Shown here piece after piece: positions 26,862 through 35,792 of a stretch of 64,000 nucleotides of DNA. The DNA is from an uncultured Erythrobacter sp. (GTDB lineage Bacteria; Pseudomonadota; Alphaproteobacteria; Sphingomonadales; Sphingomonadaceae), in contig NZ_CANMIJ010000002.1 in assembly GCF_947497915.1 (NCBI RefSeq), positions 310,001 to 374,000 of the forward strand, in the 5' to 3' direction. A program made the translations under genes and the position numbers. A model generated the notes under the pieces. It did no database searches, was not told the origin of the DNA, and was given only the letters and a program-made list of their open reading frames with translations. The first letter of the stretch is position 1, and each line of letters opens with the position of its first letter.

Positions 26862-27858
26862 GAGTGCAGAGATAGTCACGTTTCCGGTGGATGATGCGCA
26901 TCTGATGACGCTGGCCGGGATTGCCTATGGCGCGGCCGAGAAGATTCCATCCTATCTTTCCAAGGCGAGCTTGTTGGCGGGCGAGTGGTCGCTAGTCTGG
27001 CAACCCGGCACCCAAGCTGATCCCGACAATTTCGCTTTTCTTGCGCTAAACAAAACCGCCAAGACCGCTGTACTGGCCATTCGCGGAACGTATCCCAATC
27101 CATTGTCGCCGATCTATTGGGAGAACGGGCAGCAAGACAGCCCGTTTGGCACAATGGCAAAGTGGCAGGGCAGCCAGACTGCGAAAATCTCGAAAGGGAC
27201 AAACACCGGATATTGCAATCTCGTCGCTTTGAAAAACGACGCTGGCCAAACGATTGCAGATGCCATCGCGGGGTTGGACGCGGACATCTCCGTCAGCGTG
27301 ACAGGCCATAGCCTTGGCGGGACATTGACGCCGGTTCTTGCTCTCAAGCTTGCTGAAGACGACCCTCAGCGTGAGATTTACTCCGTCAGTTTTGCCGGGA
27401 TGACCCCGGGCAACGCCGCCTTTGCAGAGCTTTGCGGACCAAACGGAGCCTTAAAAGGGCGCACCAAGAGAGTGTTCAACACTCTCGATTCTGTCAGCTT
27501 TGGTTGGAATAATGTGTTGGCGACAAGGAATTTCTATCAACCTGCACCGAAGGGCGGCTGGCTAGTGAAGATCTTCCTAGTCATAGCCTGGTTTCGCCTG
27601 CGTTTTGGGGGGTACGGCTTTGCGGGCATCGGGGCCGACGCGCCCCTTACCGGGTCCGTCAAAAACCCGAACCAAAAACATGGCCTCATCAGTTACGTCT
27701 TGGAAAATCTGCACCAGCATATGCCGGATACGTATTTGAAATTGCTCGGAGCGCCGGCATTGCCGTTCAACATCCTGTTTGGAACCACTACGTCTGAAAA
27801 GCCGAATGTGCGGGATCACTCACCCGTCAATGCGGGTTTGCCAGTCTACCACATTTAG
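26845..27858 (+). CDS. Class 3 lipase-like alpha/beta hydrolase
   Basis: 337 residues starting with ATG 17 bases inside the end of the GH18-like gene. The nucleophile elbow VTGHSLGGT has Ser156, preceded by the AIRGTYPN oxyanion strand (near residue 80) and followed by an Asp region (NTLDSVSFG) and a C-terminal DHSPV that could supply His, the order seen in fungal-type class 3 lipases. One hydrophobic patch (LVKIFLVIAWF) lies near residue 240. No N-terminal signal peptide. It is the last gene of the cassette and ends 12 bases from the convergent VOC gene. Confidence 0.82.
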   Translation: MKTLDRSAEIVTFPVDDAHLMTLAGIAYGAAEKIPSYLSKASLLAGEWSLVWQPGTQADPDNFAFLALNKTAKTAVLAIRGTYPNPLSPIYWENGQQDSPFGTMAKWQGSQTAKISKGTNTGYCNLVALKNDAGQTIADAIAGLDADISVSVTGHSLGGTLTPVLALKLAEDDPQREIYSVSFAGMTPGNAAFAELCGPNGALKGRTKRVFNTLDSVSFGWNNVLATRNFYQPAPKGGWLVKIFLVIAWFRLRFGGYGFAGIGADAPLTGSVKNPNQKHGLISYVLENLHQHMPDTYLKLLGAPALPFNILFGTTTSEKPNVRDHSPVNAGLPVYHI

Positions 27859-27870
27859 GCACAGGGACGT

Positions 27871-28428
27871 CTAGTCTTTGGAGTATTCAGCGCGCGCGAT
27901 TTCGTGCAGCCAATCTGCATGGCGCGGGGCCGTCTTGGTCTCGCTCCATTCGTCCAGCATCATTGGTGCAACCCGCTTTAGCTCGGCATATTGATCGTCC
28001 GTGCCGATATCCGCCGCCAGCTCAACACGGTGGCCGTTCGGATCGAAGAAGTAGATCGATTTGAAAATGCCGTGATGCGTCGGGCCAAGCACGTCGATGC
28101 CTTGTGCCTCGATATGCGCTTTCGCTTCTAACAATTCGTCTTCCGATGCGACCCGAAAGGCTAAGTGCTGCACCCAAGCAGGGGTGTTTTCGTCGCGGCC
28201 CATATCGGGTTGATTGGGCAGCTCAAAAAACGCGAGGATGTTACCGTTTCCTGCGTCTAGAAAGACGTGCATGTACGGATCATAGTCGCCTGTTGACGGC
28301 ACATGATCCTCGGCAAAGGCGGTCGTATATTCCATGCCAAGCACACGGTCATACCACTCGACCGTCTCTTTGGCGTCTTTGCAGCGATAGGCCGCGTGGT
28401 GAATTCCCGATGGCTTCACCGCGCTCAT
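27871..28428 (-). CDS. VOC-family dioxygenase/glyoxalase-like protein
   Basis: 185 residues. [26 protein letters not shown] begins the first VOC half and HLAFRV...[16 protein letters not shown] ends the second, giving likely metal ligands His10, His (in VQHLAF) and Glu (in RVELAA). Its ATG overlaps the hppD stop (ATGA), so the two are coupled. This suggests a role in tyrosine or other aromatic breakdown, but the substrate is not known. Confidence 0.88.
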   Translation of the reverse strand: MSAVKPSGIHHAAYRCKDAKETVEWYDRVLGMEYTTAFAEDHVPSTGDYDPYMHVFLDAGNGNILAFFELPNQPDMGRDENTPAWVQHLAFRVASEDELLEAKAHIEAQGIDVLGPTHHGIFKSIYFFDPNGHRVELAADIGTDDQYAELKRVAPMMLDEWSETKTAPRHADWLHEIARAEYSKD

Positions 28429-29543
28429 TCGGCAGGCTCCGATGTCTTGGTGTCGAGCACGCCGCGCGCGACCTGATCGCGTTCAATGCTTTCGAACAGA
28501 GCTTTGAAATTGCCTTCGCCAAAGCCGTCATCGCCTTTGCGCTGGATGAATTCGAAGAAGACAGGGCCAACTTGCGCTTCGGCAAAAATCTGAAGCAAAA
28601 GGCGCGGCTGGCCGTCTTCGATAGTTCCATCGAGCAGGATGCCGCGCATCTTCAATTCTTCAGCGTTCTCTCCATGGCCGGGCAGACGCTCTTCGAGCAT
28701 TTGATAGTAGGTTTCCGGCGGTGCAGTCATGAACGGCACGCCAAAGTTTTTCAGCCGGTCCCAGCATGCAGGCAAATCATCACAGATAAGCGCAATGTGC
28801 TGAATGCCTTCGCCGTTAAAGTCGCTCAGGAATTCCTGGATTTGGCCTTTGCCGCCCTCTCCTTCTTCGTTGAGCGGAATGCGGATCTTGCCATCGGGCG
28901 CGGTCAGAGCTTTTGACGTGAGGCCGGTATATTCGCCTTTAATGTCGAAGAAACGGATTTCCTGAAAATTGAACAGCGTCTCATAATAATCCGCCCAATA
29001 TTTCATGCGGCCAGTGTAGACGTTGTGCGTGAGGTGATCGATCGTGTGGAACCCGGCGCCTTCGGGATAGGGATCAACACCGGGCAGATAATCAAAGTCG
29101 ATGTCGTAAATGGTGAGGCTTTTATCTTCAGCGCCCGCATAGCGATCAATCAGATAAAGAATTGCGCCCCCAATGCCGCGGATCGCGGGAATGCGCAGTT
29201 CCATCGGGCCCGGCTCGTTCGCCACTGGCTCTGCGCCTTGTGCAATAAGATGATCATAGGCAGCAGCAGCATCGCGCACCCGGAAAGCCATGCCGCAGGC
29301 CGATGGGCCGTGTTCGCGCGCAAAATACCAAGCGGCGCTGCGCGGTTCGTAGTTCGCGATCAGATTGATGCCGCCCTGACGCCAAAGGTGCACATCTTTT
29401 GAGCGGTGCTTTGCCACAAGGGTGAAGCCCATCGCTTCAAACACAGGCTCAAGCACGCCCTTTTCAGGTGCGCAGAATTCCACAAACTCAAAGCCATCAA
29501 GGCCAGCTGGGTTGTCGAACAGATCGCCGGGGTGCTTGGTCAT
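28425..29543 (-). CDS. hppD: 4-Hydroxyphenylpyruvate dioxygenase
   Basis: Non-haem Fe(II) enzyme that converts 4-hydroxyphenylpyruvate to homogentisate in tyrosine catabolism. Two VOC-type domains are seen; iron ligands are His in [10 protein letters not shown], His in [10 protein letters not shown] and Glu in FFEFIQRKG. The C-terminal [17 protein letters not shown] is diagnostic. At 372 residues it is of full length. No homogentisate dioxygenase or fumarylacetoacetase gene is in the window. It is divergent from another VOC gene across a palindrome-bearing promoter. Confidence 0.95.
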   Translation of the reverse strand: MTKHPGDLFDNPAGLDGFEFVEFCAPEKGVLEPVFEAMGFTLVAKHRSKDVHLWRQGGINLIANYEPRSAAWYFAREHGPSACGMAFRVRDAAAAYDHLIAQGAEPVANEPGPMELRIPAIRGIGGAILYLIDRYAGAEDKSLTIYDIDFDYLPGVDPYPEGAGFHTIDHLTHNVYTGRMKYWADYYETLFNFQEIRFFDIKGEYTGLTSKALTAPDGKIRIPLNEEGEGGKGQIQEFLSDFNGEGIQHIALICDDLPACWDRLKNFGVPFMTAPPETYYQMLEERLPGHGENAEELKMRGILLDGTIEDGQPRLLLQIFAEAQVGPVFFEFIQRKGDDGFGEGNFKALFESIERDQVARGVLDTKTSEPAE

Positions 29544-29565
29544 CGCTAAAGCCTCAAATATGTCA

Positions 29566-29589
29566 ATTTAGTTACGTTTGAAACTAAAT
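29566..29589. promoter_or_regulatory. Palindromic operator candidate between hppD and the VOC gene
   Basis: Perfect 8-base arms ATTTAGTT (29566-29573) and AACTAAAT (29582-29589) around 8 bases. It lies 22 bases before the hppD start and within the divergent promoter region. The complementary strand reads TTTAGTTTCAAACG, resembling sequences at 33739 and 40606. Confidence 0.5.
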
Positions 29590-29682
29590 ACGCCAAAGAA
29601 GAGGGTTTGTCAAAGCCCGCAGAGTGATCGCGCGATTGAAAGTGTGATGGCTTGCGTGCAGGTTCGGATGAGGGAGAGACGC

Positions 29683-30216
29683 ATGATCAAAACCAAAGGC
29701 ATCAATCACGTCGCACTGGTGTGCCGCGATATGAAAGAGACGGTCGATTTCTACACGCAGGTGCTGAACATGCCTTTGTTCAAAACGGTCGAATTGCCTG
29801 ATGGAGGACAGCATTTTTTCTTTGATTGCGGCGGCGGAAATTCGGTCGCGTTCTTCTGGTGGGGAGACGGTCCGCCGGCGGCCCCCGGCATCGCCTCGGT
29901 CAAGAAATTCCCTTTCGATGCCAAGACCGCTGTCGGATCCATGAACCATCTTGCGTTCGATATGGCGGAAGAGGAATTGGAAGGGACGCTAGGCCGATTG
30001 CAAGAGGCAGGTGTCGAGCACACGCACGCCGTGGTGAACCATGACGACAGCGCCGCGGGCATGTCTCAGGAAATGCATGAAGGGGTGTTCGTGCGGTCAG
30101 TGTATTTCACCGACCCCAACGGCATCATGCTGGAATTTGCTACAACGACCAAGAGCTTTGGGCCGGGTGACATCGCGCATGAACCCGCCACCGCCGCCAT
30201 GCGAACGGAGGGTTAA
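29683..30216 (+). CDS. VOC-family protein
   Basis: 177 residues. INHVALVCRDMKETVDFYTQVLNMP opens the fold, with SMNHLAFDM and VYFTDPNGIMLEFAT in the second half, so metal ligands His8, His (in NHLAF) and Glu (in MLEFA) are present. The ATG at 29683 follows AGGGAGAG. It is divergent from hppD and 3 bases before the next gene, with which it forms an operon. The reaction is not known; a ring-cleavage or isomerase step is possible. Confidence 0.88.
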   Translation: MIKTKGINHVALVCRDMKETVDFYTQVLNMPLFKTVELPDGGQHFFFDCGGGNSVAFFWWGDGPPAAPGIASVKKFPFDAKTAVGSMNHLAFDMAEEELEGTLGRLQEAGVEHTHAVVNHDDSAAGMSQEMHEGVFVRSVYFTDPNGIMLEFATTTKSFGPGDIAHEPATAAMRTEG

Positions 30217-30219
30217 GCC

Positions 30220-30864
30220 ATGCCTCGTTTGAGAGAGATACCAAAGGACGAAGCCGATAAAGATGTCGTCCTACCGCTTTACCAGATGCTGTTTGGAGGC
30301 CGCGACCCAGTGTCGGAACCGGGAACCGCAACCGGCACCCCCGGCGATTGGTGGACCGTGTTTGCAAATTCACCCGCCACGCTCAAACACGCAGCCCAAG
30401 GCTTTGCCTATTACCGCGATCCTGCACGCAAGCTTGATCCGGTGTTGCGTGAGCTAGGCCAGACATGGGCGGGCTGGGCCACGGGCAGCCAGTTTGTGTT
30501 TTCACAGCATTGCAAAAGCTTGCGCGGACTAGCGGTGAGCGAAGAGAAAATCAGCGCCATTCCAACGTGGCAAACCGCAAGCTGCTTCAATGCCCGCGAG
30601 CGGATTGTGCTGGCCTATGCAGACAGGCTGGTCGTCCATCAGGGCCGCGTTCCTGATAGTCTCTTCGATGCCCTCAAAGCTGAGTTCTCGGACGAGGAAA
30701 TCATGGAGCTTACTTACACGACGTGCATGTATTTGATGCACGCCGTGATGAGCCGGGCCTTGCGGACGGAATTCGATGATCGCGACGATCCGATTACGGA
30801 AGTCGCAGCGCCCGAAGGCTTTTCAGCGCTCGATTTTCGGGGTGGCAATCGGAAAGACGATTAG
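30220..30864 (+). CDS. Carboxymuconolactone decarboxylase/AhpD-like protein
   Basis: 214 residues, mostly helical. The segment WATGSQFVFSQHCKSLRGLAVSEEKISAI followed by FNARERIVLAYADRL corresponds to the core of the CMD/AhpD fold, but the first Cys of a CxxC pair is missing: only one Cys, in SQHCK, remains. It may bind an aromatic-derived acid rather than act as a thiol peroxidase. Adjacent to the VOC gene; overlaps the end of the convergent thiolase-like gene by 4 bases. Confidence 0.8.
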   Translation: MPRLREIPKDEADKDVVLPLYQMLFGGRDPVSEPGTATGTPGDWWTVFANSPATLKHAAQGFAYYRDPARKLDPVLRELGQTWAGWATGSQFVFSQHCKSLRGLAVSEEKISAIPTWQTASCFNARERIVLAYADRLVVHQGRVPDSLFDALKAEFSDEEIMELTYTTCMYLMHAVMSRALRTEFDDRDDPITEVAAPEGFSALDFRGGNRKDD

Positions 30865-32387
30865 GCAACGCGGCCGATATTCAGGCCGCGCTCGTTGCGG
30901 GTGACGGCCAGTTTCGCGCCGAAAGGCTCACCGCCTTCGAACAGAGTGCGGGTTGGTTCGTGGTCAAAATCGCCGTTGCCGACCACCCGTTCGCCTCTTT
31001 CATTGCGACCCACGAATATGATGCGAGGCCCCTTTTTCAGCATCGCGATAGTGTAGCTTTCAACCGTGCAGGCATCAAAGGGATCGGTGCTGTAACTCTC
31101 ACGTTTCCGCGACATGGGAACCACCATGTAGCGATCGTTTGAAGACCAGTCTGCGGGCTGTGTGGAGTAAATGCCGGTCGCGTATTTGCCCATCACACCG
31201 CCATTGGCTCCGACCAAAGCGAACGCTCCGCGATCTTCTCGCACGCGGTGGACAGCCTCTGCTATTGCGTGGGTCGAATAGTTGTTCCCTGCCCCGCCGA
31301 AGAACGGCAGCCCACCAGTCAGGGTCAGCCCGCGGGGATCATCGGGTTCGATCAGCAAATGCTCGATCACATTGAAGACCGGCACCGCAAAACAACTGTA
31401 AAAATCGAAATGCCCTATGTCGTCTGCAAACTTGCCCGCTCTGCCCAAGGCTATGTCGAGCGATCGCTCCGCTGCTTCACTTCTGGCCAGATCAGGCCGT
31501 TGCATGGTCGGCATTTCCTGCGCGGCGGAGACGGCATGGATGTGCACCCAGTTTGCCTCAGGAACACCCAATGCCCGGGCTTTCGCGGCGCTTGCGATAA
31601 TCACCGCAGCACCCTGATTAACCTGATCGCGAGAGACCACCATGCGCGGATAAGGTTCAGCGATAATCCGGTTGCGCTCGGTCACCTCGGCAAGTTCCTC
31701 AGCCGTCCGCGCGACAGGAGCGGCCGCATGACTATTCTTCGCTGCGACTTCGGTAAACGGCGCGAACAGCCTACCGATTTCAAGCCTGTATTCCTCAAGC
31801 GAAAGGCCTAAGCGCGCGCGTCTGGCGTTCTCGTTGAGCGCATAGCCTTCTACCGGGCGCGTGCCGGAATGCTCAAGTACTCCCGCTTCTGTGTATCGCT
31901 CTAATCCGTATCCGCGATCTTCCAATTGGCCGCCAACTTCCTCGGACCAGTCGGGCGATTGCCCTTCCTGAACCAATCGCCGCACAGTCGATATCGCCTC
32001 TGAGCCGACAATCACGGCCATGTCGCTCTCGCCCAGCGCAATGTCGCTGGCCAGCTCGCCAACCATCTTCTGATTGGCCTGCCCGCCAGTCACTTCAAGG
32101 ATGGCGCGTCGCGGGTCGGCTCCTACGCGTTTCGCGATCGAGCGGGGAGGATTGTCGGAATGGCCGAACGGCGCGAATGCACCAGGGTAGGAGATTTCGA
32201 ACTGGCGAATGGCGCAGATCGTGTCGACCTCAGCCGCGATATCGTCTGCAGCCTCTGCATCCACAATCGCTGCAGCAAGCGCCCGTCCAGCGAGGTCCAT
32301 ATACGACAATGCCTCGTAGCCGGGCTTGCCCACGCGTTCCGAATATTGCCCGACTCCGATGATGACGGGCGTGTTGTCAGCGACCAT
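30861..32387 (-). CDS. SCP2-thiolase-like protein with C-terminal OB-type domain (TLP1-like)
   Basis: 508 residues, longer than degradative thiolases (about 390-430). The fold is recognisable (VIIGVGQYSERVG, LGESDMAVIVGSEA, GGLPFFGGAGNNYSTHAIAE), but where a thiolase has its nucleophilic Cys this protein has VTGGQANQ (residues 99-106). The last 85 or so residues look like the extra OB-like domain described for mycobacterial thiolase-like protein type 1. It probably handles a CoA ester but may not do a Claisen condensation or thiolysis by the normal route. Directly downstream of the canonical thiolase gene. Confidence 0.82.
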   Translation of the reverse strand: MVADNTPVIIGVGQYSERVGKPGYEALSYMDLAGRALAAAIVDAEAADDIAAEVDTICAIRQFEISYPGAFAPFGHSDNPPRSIAKRVGADPRRAILEVTGGQANQKMVGELASDIALGESDMAVIVGSEAISTVRRLVQEGQSPDWSEEVGGQLEDRGYGLERYTEAGVLEHSGTRPVEGYALNENARRARLGLSLEEYRLEIGRLFAPFTEVAAKNSHAAAPVARTAEELAEVTERNRIIAEPYPRMVVSRDQVNQGAAVIIASAAKARALGVPEANWVHIHAVSAAQEMPTMQRPDLARSEAAERSLDIALGRAGKFADDIGHFDFYSCFAVPVFNVIEHLLIEPDDPRGLTLTGGLPFFGGAGNNYSTHAIAEAVHRVREDRGAFALVGANGGVMGKYATGIYSTQPADWSSNDRYMVVPMSRKRESYSTDPFDACTVESYTIAMLKKGPRIIFVGRNERGERVVGNGDFDHEPTRTLFEGGEPFGAKLAVTRNERGLNIGRVA

Positions 32388-32398
32388 TCCTGCCTCGC

Positions 32399-33667
32399 TT
32401 AGTCTACGAAGCCGTCAACGCGCTCGACAATGATGGCAGGTGCCATTCCGCCAGCTGCGCACATTGTCACAAGGCCTGTTTTGAGGTCGCGGCGTTCCAG
32501 TTCGTCAAGCACGGTGCCGATTAGGATCGAACCGGTTGCTCCAATCGGGTGACCCAAAGCAATCGAGCCGCCATTCACATTGACCTTGTCCCAATCGAGA
32601 TCGAGGTCACGCACGAACTTCGCAGCGACAACGGCGAATGCTTCGTTGATTTCGAACAGATCAATGTCATCCACCGTCATGCCCGCGCGTTCCAACACTT
32701 TCTTGGCCGCAGGGACCGGCGCGTTCAGCATCAAAGTGGGATCATCGCCCATATTGGCGGTTTGCACGATGCGAGCGCGCGGCTTCAGCCCATGCTTCTT
32801 CGCATATTCTTTGCTCACAACGAGCACCGCCGCAGCGCCATCGACTACACCGGATGAATTGCCCGCATGGTGGAAGTGCTGAATGTCGAGATCAGGGTAT
32901 TTTTGATTGATCAGCTTCCGGAAGGTGGTGCCATTTGCATCCAGCGGAACGTCGGCAATTTTTGTGAAGGCTGGTTCCAACTCAGCGAGCCCTTCGAGGG
33001 TGGTCTGCGGGCGCGGATATTCGTCTTTGTCGAGCAGCACATTGCCGTCATCATCGGTGACCGCGATGACCGATCTTTCGAAACGGCCTTCGTTCAGCGC
33101 CTCAGCAGCGCGTTGTTGTGACCGATAACCGACCGCGTCGAGGTCTTCGCGAGTAAAACCTTCCATCGTGGCGATCGCATCGCCGCAGATCCCCTGGTGG
33201 GATTGCGGGTGAACTGTTTGAAGCCGCTCATTATAACTGCCCATCATTGGCGGTTTGAGGCCGGCCTGCATTTTCTCTTTTGCCATCGCTGCGGTCAGGC
33301 TCATCATTTCTGTGCCGCCTGCAACGATGCAGTCTTCCATACCGCTCATAATCTGAGCCGCTGCGAGGTTCACAGAGGTGATGCCGCCGCCGCAGAACCG
33401 GTCCAGCGTGGTGCCGGATGAGGTCACGTCATAGCCCGCATCGAGCGCGGCCATGCGGCCCAGATCGCCCGCCTGCATGCCGTCCTGCGTCGAAACAGAC
33501 CAGATCACATCATCAACTGTCGAGGTATCGATGCCATTGCGCGCCGCGATCGCTTTCAGAACGGTCGCCGCCAAATGCTGCGGGTGCTCCGCCGCCAACG
33601 AACCCTTGCCCTGTTTGCCAATGCCGCGCGGAGTGCGCACCGCGTCGATAATATATGCCTCGCCCAT
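32399..33667 (-). CDS. Acetyl-CoA C-acyltransferase (thiolase)
   Basis: 422 residues. Nucleophile Cys92 lies in DRFCGGGITSVN; the His in GHPIGATG and the second Cys in MCAAGGMAPA complete the active site. It would carry out the last thiolytic step of a beta-oxidation-type pathway. The ATG at 33667 follows AGAGGA. It precedes the TLP1-like gene by 11 bases and is divergent from the enoyl-CoA hydratase gene. Confidence 0.94.
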   Translation of the reverse strand: MGEAYIIDAVRTPRGIGKQGKGSLAAEHPQHLAATVLKAIAARNGIDTSTVDDVIWSVSTQDGMQAGDLGRMAALDAGYDVTSSGTTLDRFCGGGITSVNLAAAQIMSGMEDCIVAGGTEMMSLTAAMAKEKMQAGLKPPMMGSYNERLQTVHPQSHQGICGDAIATMEGFTREDLDAVGYRSQQRAAEALNEGRFERSVIAVTDDDGNVLLDKDEYPRPQTTLEGLAELEPAFTKIADVPLDANGTTFRKLINQKYPDLDIQHFHHAGNSSGVVDGAAAVLVVSKEYAKKHGLKPRARIVQTANMGDDPTLMLNAPVPAAKKVLERAGMTVDDIDLFEINEAFAVVAAKFVRDLDLDWDKVNVNGGSIALGHPIGATGSILIGTVLDELERRDLKTGLVTMCAAGGMAPAIIVERVDGFVD

Positions 33668-33738
33668 CGGGAATCCTCTCATACTTGCTGAAATTGCAGT
33701 TGACGTAACCGTAAGCCGCCTGCACCACTTGCACAAGA

Positions 33739-33754
33739 ATTCAGTTTCAAAACG
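33739..33754 (+). promoter_or_regulatory. Possible operator in the thiolase/enoyl-CoA hydratase divergent promoter
   Basis: ATTCAGTTTCAAAACG lies between the divergent starts at 33667 and 33784. The following bases extend it to GTTTC-N5-GAAAT, a degenerate palindrome. It shares its core with the sites at 29566 and 40606. Confidence 0.35.
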
Positions 33755-33783
33755 AAATCACTATTCAGCTAGGGAGAGCACCA

Positions 33784-34551
33784 GTGTCTGACACACAAGA
33801 AGTCCTGACCGAAGTCGATAACGGCGTATTGATCGTCACCATCAACCGGCCAGAGGCGAAGAACGCCATGACCAAAGCGGCCGCAGAAGGCATTGCGGCG
33901 GCTATGGATCGGCTCGACAGCGAAGATGATCTTCGCGTTGGTATCCTGACCGGCGCGGGCGGCACGTTCTGCTCGGGCATGGATCTGAAAGGCTTCCTGC
34001 GCGGCGAAACGCCATCTGTCGAAGGTCGCGGTTTTGGCGGCGTGGTTCAGGCCCCGCCTGCCAAGCCGCTGATTGCTGCGGTTGAAGGCTACGCACTGGC
34101 TGGCGGTCTCGAACTGATGATCGCTTGCGACCTTGTTGTGGCAAAGAACGGCGCAAAATTCGGTGTTCCTGAAGTGAAACGCGGCCTTGTTGCAGCCGCA
34201 GGCGGCGTCATGATGCTTCCCGATCAGATCCCAGAGCGGATTGCGATGGAACTGGCGCTGACCGGTGACTTTATCGATGCACCTCGCGCTTACCAGCTTG
34301 GTCTGATCAATGAAGTCACTGAAGGGTCTGCACTCGACGGGGCGAAAGCGCTTGCGGCGAAGATCGCGGCGAACGGCCCGCTAGCGGTGAAAGTTTCAAA
34401 GCAGATCGTCAAAGATTCGCGCGGATGGGCGATGGATGATCGCTACACCAATCAAGCGAAATTGATCGCGCCGGTCTTCGTTTCGGAAGACGCCCGCGAA
34501 GGCGCAGCCGCTTTCGCAGAGAAACGCGCACCGAATTGGAAAGGGAAATAA
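33784..34551 (+). CDS. Enoyl-CoA hydratase/isomerase family (crotonase) protein
   Basis: 255 residues starting with GTG after AGGGAGA. Crotonase marks are INRPEAKNAMTK, the first oxyanion-hole region CSGMDLKGFL and AVEGYALAGGLELMIACDLVV; one catalytic acid in this family is the Glu of VPEVKRGLVAAAGG. It hydrates or isomerises an enoyl-CoA. One base separates it from the acyl-CoA dehydrogenase gene; both are divergent from the thiolase. Confidence 0.93.
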   Translation: MSDTQEVLTEVDNGVLIVTINRPEAKNAMTKAAAEGIAAAMDRLDSEDDLRVGILTGAGGTFCSGMDLKGFLRGETPSVEGRGFGGVVQAPPAKPLIAAVEGYALAGGLELMIACDLVVAKNGAKFGVPEVKRGLVAAAGGVMMLPDQIPERIAMELALTGDFIDAPRAYQLGLINEVTEGSALDGAKALAAKIAANGPLAVKVSKQIVKDSRGWAMDDRYTNQAKLIAPVFVSEDAREGAAAFAEKRAPNWKGK

Positions 34552-34552
34552 C

Positions 34553-35716
34553 ATGACCGCAATCAAAGTTGCGCAGCCCGAATTCATGGAAGACGAGGAA
34601 ATCTCGATCTTCGCGGATGCCGTTGGCAAATTCTACAAACAGCATGCCCCAGAAAAGCGCGTTCTCAAATGGCGCGAAGAGGGACAGGTTGAACGCGAGT
34701 TTTGGAATGAAGCAGGCGCCGCTGGTTTGCTAGGCGTCTCCGTGCCTGAAGAATATGGCGGCCACGGCGGGGATTTCCGTCACGACATGGTGGTGATTGA
34801 TCAGCAGTCAAAGAACAATGTCGAAGGCTTTGCCGCGAGCCTGCATAACACCGTTATCCTGCCGTACCTCGTGCGCCATGGCACCGAAGAGCAGAAGAAG
34901 AAGTATCTTCCAAAGCTCGTCACCGGCGAACTCGTCAGCGCAATTGCGATGACGGAGCCGGGTGTCGGATCGGACCTTCAGAGCATCACTACGACCGCTC
35001 TAAAAGACGGCAATGGCTATAAGATCAACGGCGCGAAGACCTATATCTCCAATGGTCAAACCGCCGATTTCATAATCGTTGTGGCCAAGACCGACCCGAA
35101 CGAGCGCGCCAAAGGCATCTCGCTCATGCTCCTCGAGACCGAGGGCGCAGACGGGTTCCAACGCGGGAAAAAACTCGACAAGATCGGGCTGGATGCAGCT
35201 GACACTTCAGAGCTGTTTTTCGACGATGTGTTCGTTCCGGCAGAAAACGTTCTGGGCGGCGAGGAAGGCAAAGGCTTTTACCAGCTGATGGGTGAGCTGC
35301 CGCAAGAACGCCTTATCATCGCCATGGGCGCAATGACGGGTATAGAGAAAGCCCTCGATACGACGATGGAGTTCGTCAAAGACCGTAAGGCATTCGGCCA
35401 GACCATCTGGGATTTCCAGAACACCCAATTCGTGATGGCCGATCTGCTTGCACGCGGCACCGCAGCACGAGTGTTCGTGAATGACTGCATTGCCAAGCAC
35501 CTGAAAGGCGAACTGGACGTCCAGACCGCCTGCATGGCGAAATACTGGGTGACCGAGCTCCAAGGTGAAGTCGTCGACAAATGCCTGCAATTCCACGGCG
35601 GCGCTGGCTTCATCAACGATTACCCTATCGCCCGCATGTACCGCGACAGCCGCATCACACGGATTTTTGGTGGGTCAAACGAAGTGATGAAGATGGTGAT
35701 CGCGCGCGGCATGTAA
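34553..35716 (+). CDS. Acyl-CoA dehydrogenase
   Basis: 387-residue FAD enzyme that introduces the alpha-beta double bond in acyl-CoA. Signatures AIAMTEPGVGSDLQSI (FAD and substrate loop), DRKAFGQTIWDFQNTQF and the C-terminal QFHGGAGFINDYPIARMYRDSRITRIFGGSNEVM are intact. With the hydratase and thiolase it makes a near-complete beta-oxidation set lacking only a clear 3-hydroxyacyl-CoA dehydrogenase. Confidence 0.95.
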   Translation: MTAIKVAQPEFMEDEEISIFADAVGKFYKQHAPEKRVLKWREEGQVEREFWNEAGAAGLLGVSVPEEYGGHGGDFRHDMVVIDQQSKNNVEGFAASLHNTVILPYLVRHGTEEQKKKYLPKLVTGELVSAIAMTEPGVGSDLQSITTTALKDGNGYKINGAKTYISNGQTADFIIVVAKTDPNERAKGISLMLLETEGADGFQRGKKLDKIGLDAADTSELFFDDVFVPAENVLGGEEGKGFYQLMGELPQERLIIAMGAMTGIEKALDTTMEFVKDRKAFGQTIWDFQNTQFVMADLLARGTAARVFVNDCIAKHLKGELDVQTACMAKYWVTELQGEVVDKCLQFHGGAGFINDYPIARMYRDSRITRIFGGSNEVMKMVIARGM

Positions 35717-35736
35717 CCCGCGCATATCGACCAGAA

Positions 35737-35776
35737 GCAAAAGGGGCGGCTCGCACATGCGAACCGCCCCTTTTTT
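35737..35776. terminator. Bidirectional terminator between acyl-CoA dehydrogenase and TonB receptor
   Basis: A long stem with left part AAAAGGGGCGG (35737-35747) and right part CCGCCCCTTTTTT, extended by TCGCA/TGCGA with one mismatch. A and T runs on either side let it serve both converging genes. Confidence 0.85.
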
Positions 35777-35792
35777 GTGTCTTATGGTTGGA

